Notes: a model not told the origin generated them from the letters alone. Positions 1 through 5,498 are shown, numbered from the stretch's first letter. The stretch is 6,054 nucleotides of DNA from Cycloclasticus sp. (GCA_012960055.1 DUCA01000060.1:1-6054); one strand, 5' to 3'. Numbers and translations are program-made.

Positions 1-113
1 GCTTTTTGAAACTCAGCCGAGGCACGTTTTTCTTTTTGTTTATCGAATTGACGTTGACGTGCCGCATTTACTTTGGCGATTTTTTTCTCGAAATCTGACT
101 TATCTTGTGGCAC
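1..113 (-). CDS. Unrecognised charged protein, N-terminal part only
   Basis: An open frame of 37 codons enters from the left edge, so only the N-terminus is visible. It reads VPQDKSDFEKKIAKVNAARQ and continues as a lysine-, arginine- and glutamine-rich stretch that looks helical and soluble. I do not recognise the family. The only usable start is GTG at 111-113, because an in-frame TAG lies five codons upstream. There is no good ribosome binding site just before this GTG; a strong GGAGG (146-150, minus strand) sits 33 bases upstream, too far to serve it. Either the GTG is a weak real start, or the original start was lost by a small change and the gene is damaged. The protein-like composition supports real coding sequence; start and integrity are uncertain. 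Confidence 0.45.
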   Translation of the reverse strand, partial: MPQDKSDFEKKIAKVNAARQRQFDKQKEKRASAEFQK

Positions 114-321
114 CTTTGCTACAACCTATTTATTATTTTTATTTACCTCCGTGTTTTAATTTAAATAAAAAAGAGAGAATCCTTATCCCCTTTAATCTTC
201 AACATCAATTGATCTCACTTTTATCGCGCTTTCGATCAGTTCTTGAAATTTTATGTCTAGCCAATAACTAGCATACAATTTTAAAATAAAACCACATAAA
301 CTCTACATAGATATATAGCAC
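114..321. other. AT-rich intergenic stretch with an orphan Shine-Dalgarno
   Basis: No convincing gene lies here. The plus-strand open frame that crosses it starts antisense to the left-edge gene and has a composition typical of chance. The one notable item is GGAGG on the minus strand (146-150), followed by AT-rich sequence without a start codon at normal distance. It is probably the leader of the left-edge gene. Confidence 0.4.
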
Positions 322-513
322 ATGACGTTGTTCAATAACAGGCCGTCTAGTGCTAAAGAAGCCGTCGATTACGTGACACTGCATTAACGTCGCGATATAG
401 CTGAGCACAACCACAGCGAAAAGTTATGGCGCTTACTGACCGAGGTAATGCCAAAGTGGAAACAGATTAGGTCAACTTTAGACACCCGAGCTCAGCTCTA
501 TTTAAATAAATAG
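322..513 (+). pseudogene. Remnant of a YgjP/DUF45-type metallopeptidase gene (C-terminal third)
   Basis: One plus-strand frame reads SSAKEAVDYVTLH, then a TAA stop at 385-387, then continues in the same frame as RRDIAEHNHSEKLWRLLTEV, MPKWKQIRSTLD and a short tail to TAG at 511-513. In YgjP-type zinc metallopeptidases (SprT-like, DUF45/M48 fold) this region reads about DYVxxHELCHxxEHNHSxxFWxLLxxxMPxWxxxKxxLD. The match covers the first zinc histidine, the second half of the domain and the usual C-terminal end. The glutamate of HExxH is replaced by the stop, and the last histidine of the motif is also lost (Arg-Arg-Asp follows). The N-terminal two thirds of the gene are not found upstream. I infer a non-functional relic. 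It is the only gene-like item on the plus strand. Family assignment is from memory of the motif, not a search. Confidence 0.75.
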
Positions 514-523
514 CGTTTCGAAT

Positions 524-548
524 AAAAAAGGGGCTAAAAAGCCCCTTT
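524..548 (-). terminator. Intrinsic terminator after nrdJb
   Basis: A hairpin with nine paired bases (AAAGGGGCT / AGCCCCTTT) and a four-base loop. Read on the minus strand, the 3' arm runs directly into six Ts, which suits the end of the nrdJa-nrdJb transcript about 185 bases after the nrdJb stop. On the plus strand it also has T-rich sequence nearby and may stop transcription from the left, so it could work both ways. Confidence 0.85.
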
Positions 549-731
549 CTAATTTTTTTGGTAAATCAAAGAATGAAAAAGCTAGCAATACGTATCCTCA
601 ATTCAACACCACCTCTTTTAGCCCTTATAAAACAAGACTCTTTAGTCGTATTTTTTTCCTAATTCGGTCGCACCTTATGCCGCCAAAAGTCGCAACCACA
701 ACGGGCATTGATAAAGACCGATGTGGCAAAA
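549..731. other. 3' untranslated region of the nrdJ transcript, no gene seen
   Basis: This lies between the nrdJb stop codon and the terminator. The part at about 660-730 is richer in G and C than its surroundings and holds a direct repeat GTCGCA (667-672 and 689-694). A 27-codon minus-strand frame (625-708) has no ribosome binding site and is not called. Confidence 0.4.
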
Positions 732-1433
732 CTAGCCGCACTTACTATCCCCACAATTCAAACACGTCATACACCCATCCATCTTAATCACGGCTTTGGT
801 ATTACACTTGGCGCACAACTGAGAACCCTCAGGGAAAGCACTTGAGCCTTCGGCTTCTTTCGGTTTTTTATCCGCTTCAAACTGGGCGCGTTTCTCGTCC
901 ATTATTTTTTGTTGGTGTTCGCTGATTTCTTCAGTTTTAATCATGCCGATTAATTTCAGGTGTGATTCAACGACATCACCAATTTCTGCCACCAATGAAG
1001 GCATGAACTTACCGCCTTTTTTGAAGTAACCGCCACTTGGATCAAACACCGAGCGTAGCTCTTCAACTAGAAAAGTGATATCACCGCCCTTTCTGAACAC
1101 CGCGGACATAATACGTGTCAAAGCAACGATCCACTGAAAGTGATCCATGTTTTTTGAGTTAATGAATACTTCAAATGGGCGGCGTTGTTCGTGGTCCGTT
1201 CCTTCGTTCAGCAGCAAATCGTTAATCGTGATGTATAAAGAATGTTCTGATAACGGTGTTTTTATTTTATACGTTGAACCCAATAGCATTTCGGGCCTAG
1301 CAAGGCTCTCGTGCATTTGAATGATGTTGCTTTTTTTAAGCTCATCGACCGCTTCGACTATTTCTTCTGTTGATTCTGTTTCTTTTTTGACTACTTCATA
1401 GCCCGTTATTTTTTGTGATATTTCATGTGTCAT
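732..1433 (-). CDS. nrdJb: Class II ribonucleotide reductase, small partner subunit NrdJb
   Basis: At 233 residues this matches the separate C-terminal part of the adenosylcobalamin-dependent ribonucleotide reductase, known as NrdJb in Pseudomonas aeruginosa. Residues about 45-165 form the TSCPD-type domain (RRPFEVFINSKNMDHFQWIV, then RKGGDITFLVEEL and DPSGGYFKKGGKFMPS). A charged linker (about 168-200) leads to a cysteine-rich tail with C207, C210, C221, C224, C227 and C232, in the pattern CxxC...GCxxCxxCGxxxC. By family knowledge such a tail binds zinc and/or passes reducing electrons to the active-site disulfide of NrdJa. The start is supported by GAGGAGA seven bases upstream of ATG. It follows nrdJa after only 28 bases in the same direction, so the two are surely one operon, and NrdJb is expected to act in complex with NrdJa in the cytoplasm. 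Length and motifs look intact. Confidence 0.93.
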   Translation of the reverse strand: MTHEISQKITGYEVVKKETESTEEIVEAVDELKKSNIIQMHESLARPEMLLGSTYKIKTPLSEHSLYITINDLLLNEGTDHEQRRPFEVFINSKNMDHFQWIVALTRIMSAVFRKGGDITFLVEELRSVFDPSGGYFKKGGKFMPSLVAEIGDVVESHLKLIGMIKTEEISEHQQKIMDEKRAQFEADKKPKEAEGSSAFPEGSQLCAKCNTKAVIKMDGCMTCLNCGDSKCG

Positions 1434-1461
1434 TGTTTTATCTCCTCGTGCTTAACCGCTA

Positions 1462-3615
1462 TTAAAATTTACCGTAATAGCCTTCTTTTAAGGCATCATA
1501 AAGGTTCGCGGCAGTGTGTGACTCTCCTTCGTATTCGACCATTTCATTGCCTTTAGCTTCAAGTGTTGAGCCATCTTCAAGTGTGAAACGATACGTGGTA
1601 TTTTCTAAATCGGATTCTTTTACCAATACGCCTTGAAACACTTCTGGATTAAAACGGAAGGTGGTGCAACCTTTGAGACCCTTTTCATGTGCGTACAGAT
1701 AAATGTCTTTAAACTCATCGAATGCGAAGTCCGTTGGTACGTTTGCGGTTTTTGAAATCGACGAGTCTATCCATTTTTGCGCTGCAGCTTGTATATCCAC
1801 GTGTTGTTTTGGCGTAATCGTTTCAGCCGTTACAAAGTAATCCGGTAACTTTACTTCTGCCACGTCTGAATATGGCATGGCTTTTTCGTTAATCAGCGAG
1901 CGATAAGCTAACAACTCGAACGAGAAGACATCTACTTTCTCTTTCGCATTACGTCCTTCACGAATCACGTTACGTGCGTAATGATGAGCAAAGCTTGGTT
2001 CAATGCCGTTACTGGCATTATTAGCGAGTGACAAAGAAATAGTGCCCGTTGGCGCAATAGAACTATGATGCGTAAAACGCGCGCCAGTTTCAGCGAGTTT
2101 TTCTACCAATTCAGGCGCTACTGAAGCAATTTGTTGCATATAACGGCTGTATTTTGCGTGTAAGATTCTGCCTTTGATCGTGTCGCCTAATTTATAGCCA
2201 TCTGCCATCATTTCTGGACGCTTACGCAGCATATCACCCGTCACGTCAAAATCTTCGTCCATAATCGGTGCTGCACCCTTTTCTTTGGCTAATTCTAGTC
2301 CTGCTTCCCAACCAGTTACCGCCAATTGTTTGCTGACCTCTTCAGTAAAATCAACTGACTTTTGCTCACCATAAGGAATTCCCATCATAGTTAAGGTTGA
2401 GCCCAGACCCAAAAACCCCATGCCGTGACGACGTTTGTGTGCAATCGCATCACGTTGCCCTTGTAACGGCAAGCCATTGATTTCAACTACATTATCCAAC
2501 ATTCTTGTAAAGATGCTAACGGTCTGACGGAATGTATTCCAGTCAAAGGTCGCTTTATTAGTAAACGGATCTATAACAAATTTTGTCAAATTAATTGACC
2601 CCAATAAGCACGAACCATACGGTGGTAAGGGTTGTTCACCACAAGGGTTAGTGGCGCGAATATTTTCACAAAACCAGTTGTTGTTCATTTCATTTACTTT
2701 ATCGATAAGAATAAAGCCGGGTTCTGCATAATCGTAGGTAGACGCCATAATGGTTTCCCATAGGCGTTGTGCTTTAATCGTATTGTAGATACGGCAAGCG
2801 ACTAGGCCTTCATCATTTACCTGATAGCCATCGGTCACTGGCCATTCGCGCCAAATGACTTTGTTCTCATCATTAAGGTCTATTTCGCCACTGGCTAATT
2901 CTTTTTCTGATAGCGGGAAGACCAATGGCCAATCGGCATCATCTTTGACCGCTTGTACAAAATCATCGGTGATGAGTAAAGATAAGTTAAACTGGCGTAA
3001 GCGGCCATCTTCACGCTTTACACGGACGAAATCACGCACATCCGGATGAGACACATCAAACGTTGCCATTTGCGCACCACGGCGACCACCAGCAGATGAC
3101 ACTGTGAAACACATCTTGTCGAAAATATCCATAAACGACAATGGACCGGATGTATTAGCACCCGCACCCGACACATAAGCCCCTTTTGGGCGCAATGTTG
3201 AAAATTCATAACCGATACCACAACCGGCTTTAAGCGTTAAGCCTGCTTCGTGCGTTTTGCCAAGAATGTCGTCCATAGAATCGGTAATTGATCCTGATAC
3301 CGTACAGTTAATGGTAGAGGTCGCCGGTTTGTAGGCGCTTGCGCCGGCATTTGAAATAATACGACCCGCTGGAATGGCACCGTGTTCCAAAGCCCAAATG
3401 AATTGGTCCTGCCAATATTCTTTTTTGTCGTCTGTTTCTTCAACATCCGCAATAGCTATCGCCACGCGGTTATACGTTTCCTCGATATTTGCATCAACAG
3501 CCGTCCCATCTTGCCTTTTCAAGCAGTACTTCTTATCCCAAATATCCAACGATGCGGATTGAAACTCAATCTTAGATTGGCTTTTTTTAACGACTTTTAA
3601 ATTGGCTGTGCCCAT
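1462..3615 (-). CDS. nrdJa: Adenosylcobalamin-dependent class II ribonucleotide reductase, catalytic subunit NrdJa
   Basis: This 717-residue protein reduces ribonucleotides to deoxyribonucleotides using adenosylcobalamin as radical source, so it needs neither oxygen nor a separate radical subunit. The active site is visible: NPCGEQPLPPYGSCLLGSIN at 323-342 holds N323, the thiyl-radical cysteine C325 and E327. C104 (in NCTVSGS) and C336 fit the redox pair that forms a disulfide at each turnover; the 11-residue gap between C325 and C336 is the same as in the Thermotoga NrdJ. APTGTISLSL (521-530) is the conserved substrate phosphate loop, and KAGCGIGYEFSTLRPKGAYV (129-148) is also typical of the barrel. 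I see no ATP-cone at the N-terminus, so overall activity control by dATP is unlikely, although specificity control may remain. The C-terminal domain is split off as NrdJb, encoded 28 bases downstream. The start ATG has AAAGGGG four bases upstream. Two NrdR-like boxes lie about 90-135 bases upstream. The gene looks intact. Confidence 0.95.
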   Translation of the reverse strand: MGTANLKVVKKSQSKIEFQSASLDIWDKKYCLKRQDGTAVDANIEETYNRVAIAIADVEETDDKKEYWQDQFIWALEHGAIPAGRIISNAGASAYKPATSTINCTVSGSITDSMDDILGKTHEAGLTLKAGCGIGYEFSTLRPKGAYVSGAGANTSGPLSFMDIFDKMCFTVSSAGGRRGAQMATFDVSHPDVRDFVRVKREDGRLRQFNLSLLITDDFVQAVKDDADWPLVFPLSEKELASGEIDLNDENKVIWREWPVTDGYQVNDEGLVACRIYNTIKAQRLWETIMASTYDYAEPGFILIDKVNEMNNNWFCENIRATNPCGEQPLPPYGSCLLGSINLTKFVIDPFTNKATFDWNTFRQTVSIFTRMLDNVVEINGLPLQGQRDAIAHKRRHGMGFLGLGSTLTMMGIPYGEQKSVDFTEEVSKQLAVTGWEAGLELAKEKGAAPIMDEDFDVTGDMLRKRPEMMADGYKLGDTIKGRILHAKYSRYMQQIASVAPELVEKLAETGARFTHHSSIAPTGTISLSLANNASNGIEPSFAHHYARNVIREGRNAKEKVDVFSFELLAYRSLINEKAMPYSDVAEVKLPDYFVTAETITPKQHVDIQAAAQKWIDSSISKTANVPTDFAFDEFKDIYLYAHEKGLKGCTTFRFNPEVFQGVLVKESDLENTTYRFTLEDGSTLEAKGNEMVEYEGESHTAANLYDALKEGYYGKF

Positions 3616-3680
3616 ACGTCCCCTTTACGTCCTGCTATTTATTGTTGTTCGAGGTAACCCCCCAAACTTTCTACCCTCTT

Positions 3681-3709
3681 AGATTAAAAGAAAACCGAAA
3701 GAAACACAA
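3681..3709 (-). promoter_or_regulatory. Possible nrdJa promoter overlapping an NrdR box
   Basis: On the minus strand TTGTGT (3704-3709) and TAATCT (3681-3686) are 17 bases apart. Each matches the sigma70 consensus at only three of six positions, so this is weak on its own. Its interest is the place: the -35 element sits inside the NrdR-like box at 3704-3719, where a repressor would block polymerase. Other AT-rich hexamers nearby could serve instead. Confidence 0.25.
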
Positions 3710-3719
3710 GATGATGTGC
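3704..3719. promoter_or_regulatory. NrdR-box-like site, nrdJa-proximal
   Basis: ACACAAGATGATGTGC matches the NrdR box consensus (acaCwAtATaTwGtgt, quoted from memory) at 12 of 16 positions, including the key C at position 4 and G at position 13. It has the CACA-N6-TGTG dyad. It lies 89 bases upstream of the nrdJa start. NrdR is the zinc and nucleotide-binding repressor of ribonucleotide reductase genes. Confidence 0.65.
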
Positions 3720-3734
3720 CATATATTTAAAAAT

Positions 3735-3750
3735 CAACCATATCTAGTGA
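3735..3750. promoter_or_regulatory. NrdR-box-like site, nrdJa-distal
   Basis: CAACCATATCTAGTGA matches the NrdR box consensus at 11 of 16 positions, with the core ATATcTAG intact. It starts exactly 31 bases from the first box, close to three helical turns, which is the spacing NrdR box pairs normally show. The pair is much stronger evidence than either site alone. Confidence 0.65.
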
Positions 3751-3848
3751 TATACGGAGTTGCGTTGAATTTACATAATTACTTGTAATATCAATTTGTT
3801 AGCTAATTAAAAGAATAGATAACATGAATAAATGAGCTTAAAATATAC

Positions 3849-3860
3849 CACTATATAGTG
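3849..3860. repeat. Perfect 12-base palindrome CACTATATAGTG
   Basis: A perfect inverted repeat lies between the terminator of the 39-codon gene and the NrdR-like boxes. It resembles an NrdR box in sequence but is two bases too short between the conserved C and G, so it is not a standard one. It may be an operator for an unknown regulator or a chance AT-rich dyad. Confidence 0.4.
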
Positions 3861-3866
3861 AGACAC

Positions 3867-3901
3867 AAAAAAACCGCTACCTGACTAGATAGCGGTTTTT
3901 T
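3867..3901 (-). terminator. Intrinsic terminator after the 39-codon gene
   Basis: Stem CCGCTA / TAGCGG (3874-3879 and 3890-3895), extended inward by about three weaker pairs to a four-base loop and flanked by A and T runs. On the minus strand the 3' arm is followed by seven Ts. It starts 16 bases after the stop codon of the small gene and separates it from nrdJa. The A run opposite the T run means it could also work on the plus strand. Confidence 0.88.
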
Positions 3902-3916
3902 CTCAATTGGCCTAAA

Positions 3917-4036
3917 TCAGTTAGCTTGTAACTTTTTAAGTTGATCCGTAACAACGGCGCCATTTTCTTGAAACAGCTTAATAACTTCTTCTAATTTCTT
4001 AACGGATGCTAAAATTAATTCTACATTATTTAACAT
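3917..4036 (-). CDS. Small hypothetical protein, 39 residues
   Basis: The frame starts MLNNVELILASVKKLEEVIK and ends DQLKKLQAN. Evidence for a real gene: GGAGAGA seven bases before the ATG, a protein-like sequence with an amphipathic helix (hydrophobic L8, V12, L15, V18/I19, L21/F22 alternating with Lys and Glu), a glycine turn near residue 26, and a dedicated intrinsic terminator 16 bases after the stop. It has no signal peptide, membrane segment or cysteine, and the pattern suggests a short helical hairpin or coiled coil that may oligomerise or bind a partner. It lies downstream of tRNA-Arg and its strong terminator, and upstream of the nrdJ control region, so it is probably transcribed alone. 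I do not recognise the family and assign no function. Confidence 0.65.
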   Translation of the reverse strand: MLNNVELILASVKKLEEVIKLFQENGAVVTDQLKKLQAN

Positions 4037-4112
4037 ACTAATCTCTCCATAGATTTATTTAAAAACATCTTTTTAACGCTGTTTTTATTTTAAATAAATT
4101 TTTGGTATACAA

Positions 4113-4144
4113 AAAATAAAACCTGCCGAAGCAGGTTTTATTTT
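4113..4144 (-). terminator. tRNA-Arg terminator with UUCG loop
   Basis: A 14-base-pair perfect hairpin. On the minus strand the loop is C(TTCG)G, an extra-stable tetraloop, and the 3' arm leads into GGTTTTATTTTTT. The stem begins three bases after the encoded CCA end of tRNA-Arg, so it closes that transcript. Confidence 0.93.
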
Positions 4145-4147
4145 GTA

Positions 4148-4224
4148 TGGTGCGCCAGAAGAGATTCGAACTCCTGACCGCTCGGTTCGTAGCCGAGTAC
4201 TCTATCCAGCTGAGCTACTGGCGC
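4148..4224 (-). tRNA. tRNA-Arg (anticodon ACG)
   Basis: A 77-base cloverleaf on the minus strand. The acceptor GCGCCAG pairs with CTGGCGC, followed by discriminator A and an encoded CCA. The D-loop region is TAGCTCAGCTGGATAGAG, the anticodon arm is CTCGG CTACGAA CCGAG with anticodon ACG, and the T-arm holds GTTCGAATC. ACG is normally edited to ICG and reads CGU, CGC and CGA codons. A strong promoter and a terminator flank it, so it is its own unit here. Confidence 0.98.
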
Positions 4225-4237
4225 TTTGAAGTTGGCT

Positions 4238-4265
4238 ATTGTATTAGCCTTAAATAAAAGGTCAA
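4238..4265 (-). promoter_or_regulatory. Sigma70 promoter of tRNA-Arg
   Basis: On the minus strand TTGACC (4260-4265) and TACAAT (4238-4243) stand 16 bases apart, five of six matches each to the consensus. Transcription would start about seven bases before the mature tRNA end. This is the clearest promoter in the window. Confidence 0.85.
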
Positions 4266-4377
4266 GCAAATAATCATAAACAAGGTGAAATAATCGTGTT
4301 TTGCTTAGTTTAAGCACCACGAAAACCAAGTCAAGCATTCTAGCCCGCCAAGCCTCGTACGTAACCGACAAAATTAT

Positions 4378-4581
4378 CGCGACCAAGGCTTTGCTGAAAC
4401 AGTAACCTTGATATTCATCACACCCGAGGTCCAGTAAATAATCTAATTGCTGCAGGGTCTCTAGCCCTTCTGCAATTAGCTTAGCAGCCGAGCAAGCAAT
4501 AATCATATTCACAATCGCCTAATGTAGGTGCGAAACAAAATCTATTTGCTAGCATTGTTGGGCGCTTATATTGACGAACAT
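4378..4581 (-). pseudogene. Remnant of an EAL-domain (c-di-GMP phosphodiesterase type) gene
   Basis: One minus-strand frame holds two separated parts of an EAL domain. FVNISAQQ (4555-4578) matches the VNxSxxQ strand near the domain start and is followed by TAG (4549-4551), then QIDFVSHLH, then TAG (4519-4521). AIVNMIIACSAAKLIAEGLE (about 4456-4518) continues with TLQQLDYLLDLGCDEYQGYC and FSKAL, which matches the end of EAL domains (VIAEGVET, LGCDxxQGYxFSxPL). About 100 residues that normally lie between these parts, including the catalytic metal-binding motifs, are missing. Two in-frame stops plus the deletion make this a relic. No GGDEF or sensor part is visible. The open frame that runs on from this fragment into tRNA-Arg is chance. 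Confidence 0.8.
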
Positions 4582-4597
4582 TTGTGCAAGATATGGC

Positions 4598-4738
4598 TTA
4601 ATTTTCGCTCGACACCTCGAAAACGTATGGCGAGTCGGCGGGTGAAAAATACGCGTACTTATTTAACAGGCCGTTTTTTGAAGACACGTTAATGCGGTCA
4701 ATTCTCGCTGCTTCTTTCTTACTGGCCAACAAACCCAT
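4598..4738 (-). CDS. Small hypothetical ORF, 46 residues
   Basis: The frame reads MGLLASKKEAARIDRINVSS, then a mixed, soluble-looking sequence (NKYAYFSPADSPYVFEV) to a TAA stop. AGAGAGG lies about five bases before the ATG, a reasonable ribosome binding site. It starts about 60 bases after the MAPEG gene stop in the same direction, so it could be co-transcribed with it. There are no membrane segments, cysteines or recognised motifs. It runs up to the EAL remnant and may itself be the 5' end of a larger decayed gene. It could also be chance; I assign no function. Confidence 0.4.
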   Translation of the reverse strand: MGLLASKKEAARIDRINVSSKNGLLNKYAYFSPADSPYVFEVSSEN

Positions 4739-4797
4739 AATAACCTCTCTCAGACACGTTGGAGATTGTGCCTAATTCGTCCTGTTGCTGATAAAAC

Positions 4798-5196
4798 TTA
4801 AATATTTGGCAAAATCTCAAGCCAAAGCATCACTAAAAAATAGATTGAAACGGTAAAAACCCCACCGCGCATTAAGTAGTTATTGATTGTGATATGTACC
4901 AGCGAATGTATATAGCGAGCAATGACAAAGCCCCAAGCATTAAACAACATCGCCTCGCTTTCAATCGTTAATACCATTGCTAAAGTCGCCGCCATATAAA
5001 ATATTGGCGGCACTTCAAATAGATTATTTAAGTTATTGGTGACCTGGGTTAAATACTCTGGCGACTGAGCGCCTTTGAAGGTTTCAAAATACCTAAAATC
5101 AACTTTACCCGAATACAGAGCACGCATTCTTGCGACAAAAAGAAGAGCAAATAGAATCAATACTAAAAGCAGCATCGCAGCTAATGGATAAATCAT
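4798..5196 (-). CDS. MAPEG-family inner membrane protein
   Basis: A 132-residue membrane protein with four predicted helices at about 3-23, 62-80, 84-103 and 112-130. The MAPEG signature is visible: NNLNNLFEVPPIFYMAATLA (54-73), then the conserved RYIHSLVH (94-101) and an R110 before the last helix. In eukaryotes the family (membrane-associated proteins in eicosanoid and glutathione metabolism) includes glutathione-dependent transferases and isomerases; bacterial members of this short type are mostly uncharacterised, so substrate and reaction cannot be given. The start is supported by GAGGG nine bases upstream of ATG. Length is normal for the family. It stands between tRNA-Ser and tRNA-Arg with no functional link to its neighbours, and about 210 bases separate it from tRNA-Ser, so it probably has its own promoter, which I could not identify with confidence. 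Confidence 0.88.
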   Translation of the reverse strand: MIYPLAAMLLLVLILFALLFVARMRALYSGKVDFRYFETFKGAQSPEYLTQVTNNLNNLFEVPPIFYMAATLAMVLTIESEAMLFNAWGFVIARYIHSLVHITINNYLMRGGVFTVSIYFLVMLWLEILPNI

Positions 5197-5272
5197 GTTT
5201 ACAGCCCTCTAGCGTCATCAGATTATTAGAGTTTAACCTATCCATACCCATCCAATAACCAAGGCATATAAA

Positions 5273-5296
5273 TTGTAAGCAGCAGTGGGCTTACAA
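5273..5296. repeat. Perfect 8-base inverted repeat upstream of the MAPEG gene
   Basis: TTGTAAGC and GCTTACAA flank an eight-base loop. The right arm and loop can also pair in another way with the nearby GCTGCGCTT (5299-5307), so two hairpins compete. No T run follows on the minus strand, so it is not a clean terminator. It may be an operator or leader structure. Confidence 0.35.
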
Positions 5297-5365
5297 GGGC
5301 TGCGCTTAAATAAACAACCGCAACGAATCTAATTAAAATGGTGGGGGGAGGAAAAATCTGTGGTT

Positions 5366-5395
5366 AACCAATAAACTTGCTTTAAGTTATTGGTT
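5366..5395 (-). terminator. Probable hairpin ending the tRNA-Ser transcript
   Basis: AACCAATAA and TTATTGGTT form a nine-pair stem that extends by CTT/AAG after one bulged A. It starts 12 bases after the tRNA-Ser 3' end on the minus strand. The T run after it is poor (TTAACCACAGATTTTT), so it may be a processing or weak termination structure rather than a classic terminator. Confidence 0.45.
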
Positions 5396-5406
5396 TTGAT
5401 GGAAAA

Positions 5407-5498
5407 TGGCGGAGAGACAGGGATTCGAACCCTGGATGGGCTTTAAAACCCATACTCCCTTAGCAGGGGAGCGCCTTCAGCCGCTCGGCCATCTCTCC
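5407..5498 (-). tRNA. tRNA-Ser (anticodon GCT)
   Basis: A 92-base class II tRNA on the minus strand. The acceptor GGAGAGA pairs with TCTCTCC, followed by discriminator G and an encoded CCA. The D-arm region is TGGCCGAGCGG, the anticodon arm is CTCCC CTGCTAA GGGAG with anticodon GCT, a long variable arm is present (TATGGGTTTTAAAGCCCAT), and the T-arm holds GGTTCGAATCC. It reads AGU and AGC serine codons. It lies 53 bases after the csrA stop with no clear terminator or promoter between, so co-transcription with csrA is possible. Confidence 0.98.

Noticed and set aside
59..271. A 70-codon plus-strand open frame
   Set aside because: It starts antisense to the left-edge gene, has no ribosome binding site and no recognisable protein features.
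625..708. A 27-codon minus-strand frame in the nrdJ 3' region
   Set aside because: No ribosome binding site precedes its ATG and nothing else supports translation.
2855..3600. Several open frames of 62-72 codons on both strands inside nrdJa
   Set aside because: They are shadows of the nrdJa coding sequence, which has full-length family motifs.
3778..3802. A dyad ATTAC-TT-GTAAT and a TTGAT half-site considered as an FNR site upstream of nrdJ
   Set aside because: The second FNR half-site (ATCAA at the right spacing) is absent; the dyad is short and AT-rich.
3616..3916. A cobalamin riboswitch upstream of nrdJa
   Set aside because: I see no conserved B12-box-like sequence or extended structured leader; the region is mostly AT-rich.
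4138..4512. A 124-codon minus-strand open frame
   Set aside because: Its first 45 codons are the EAL relic; the rest runs through the tRNA-Arg promoter and reads antisense-free through the tRNA itself, giving nonsense protein. It is not an intact gene.
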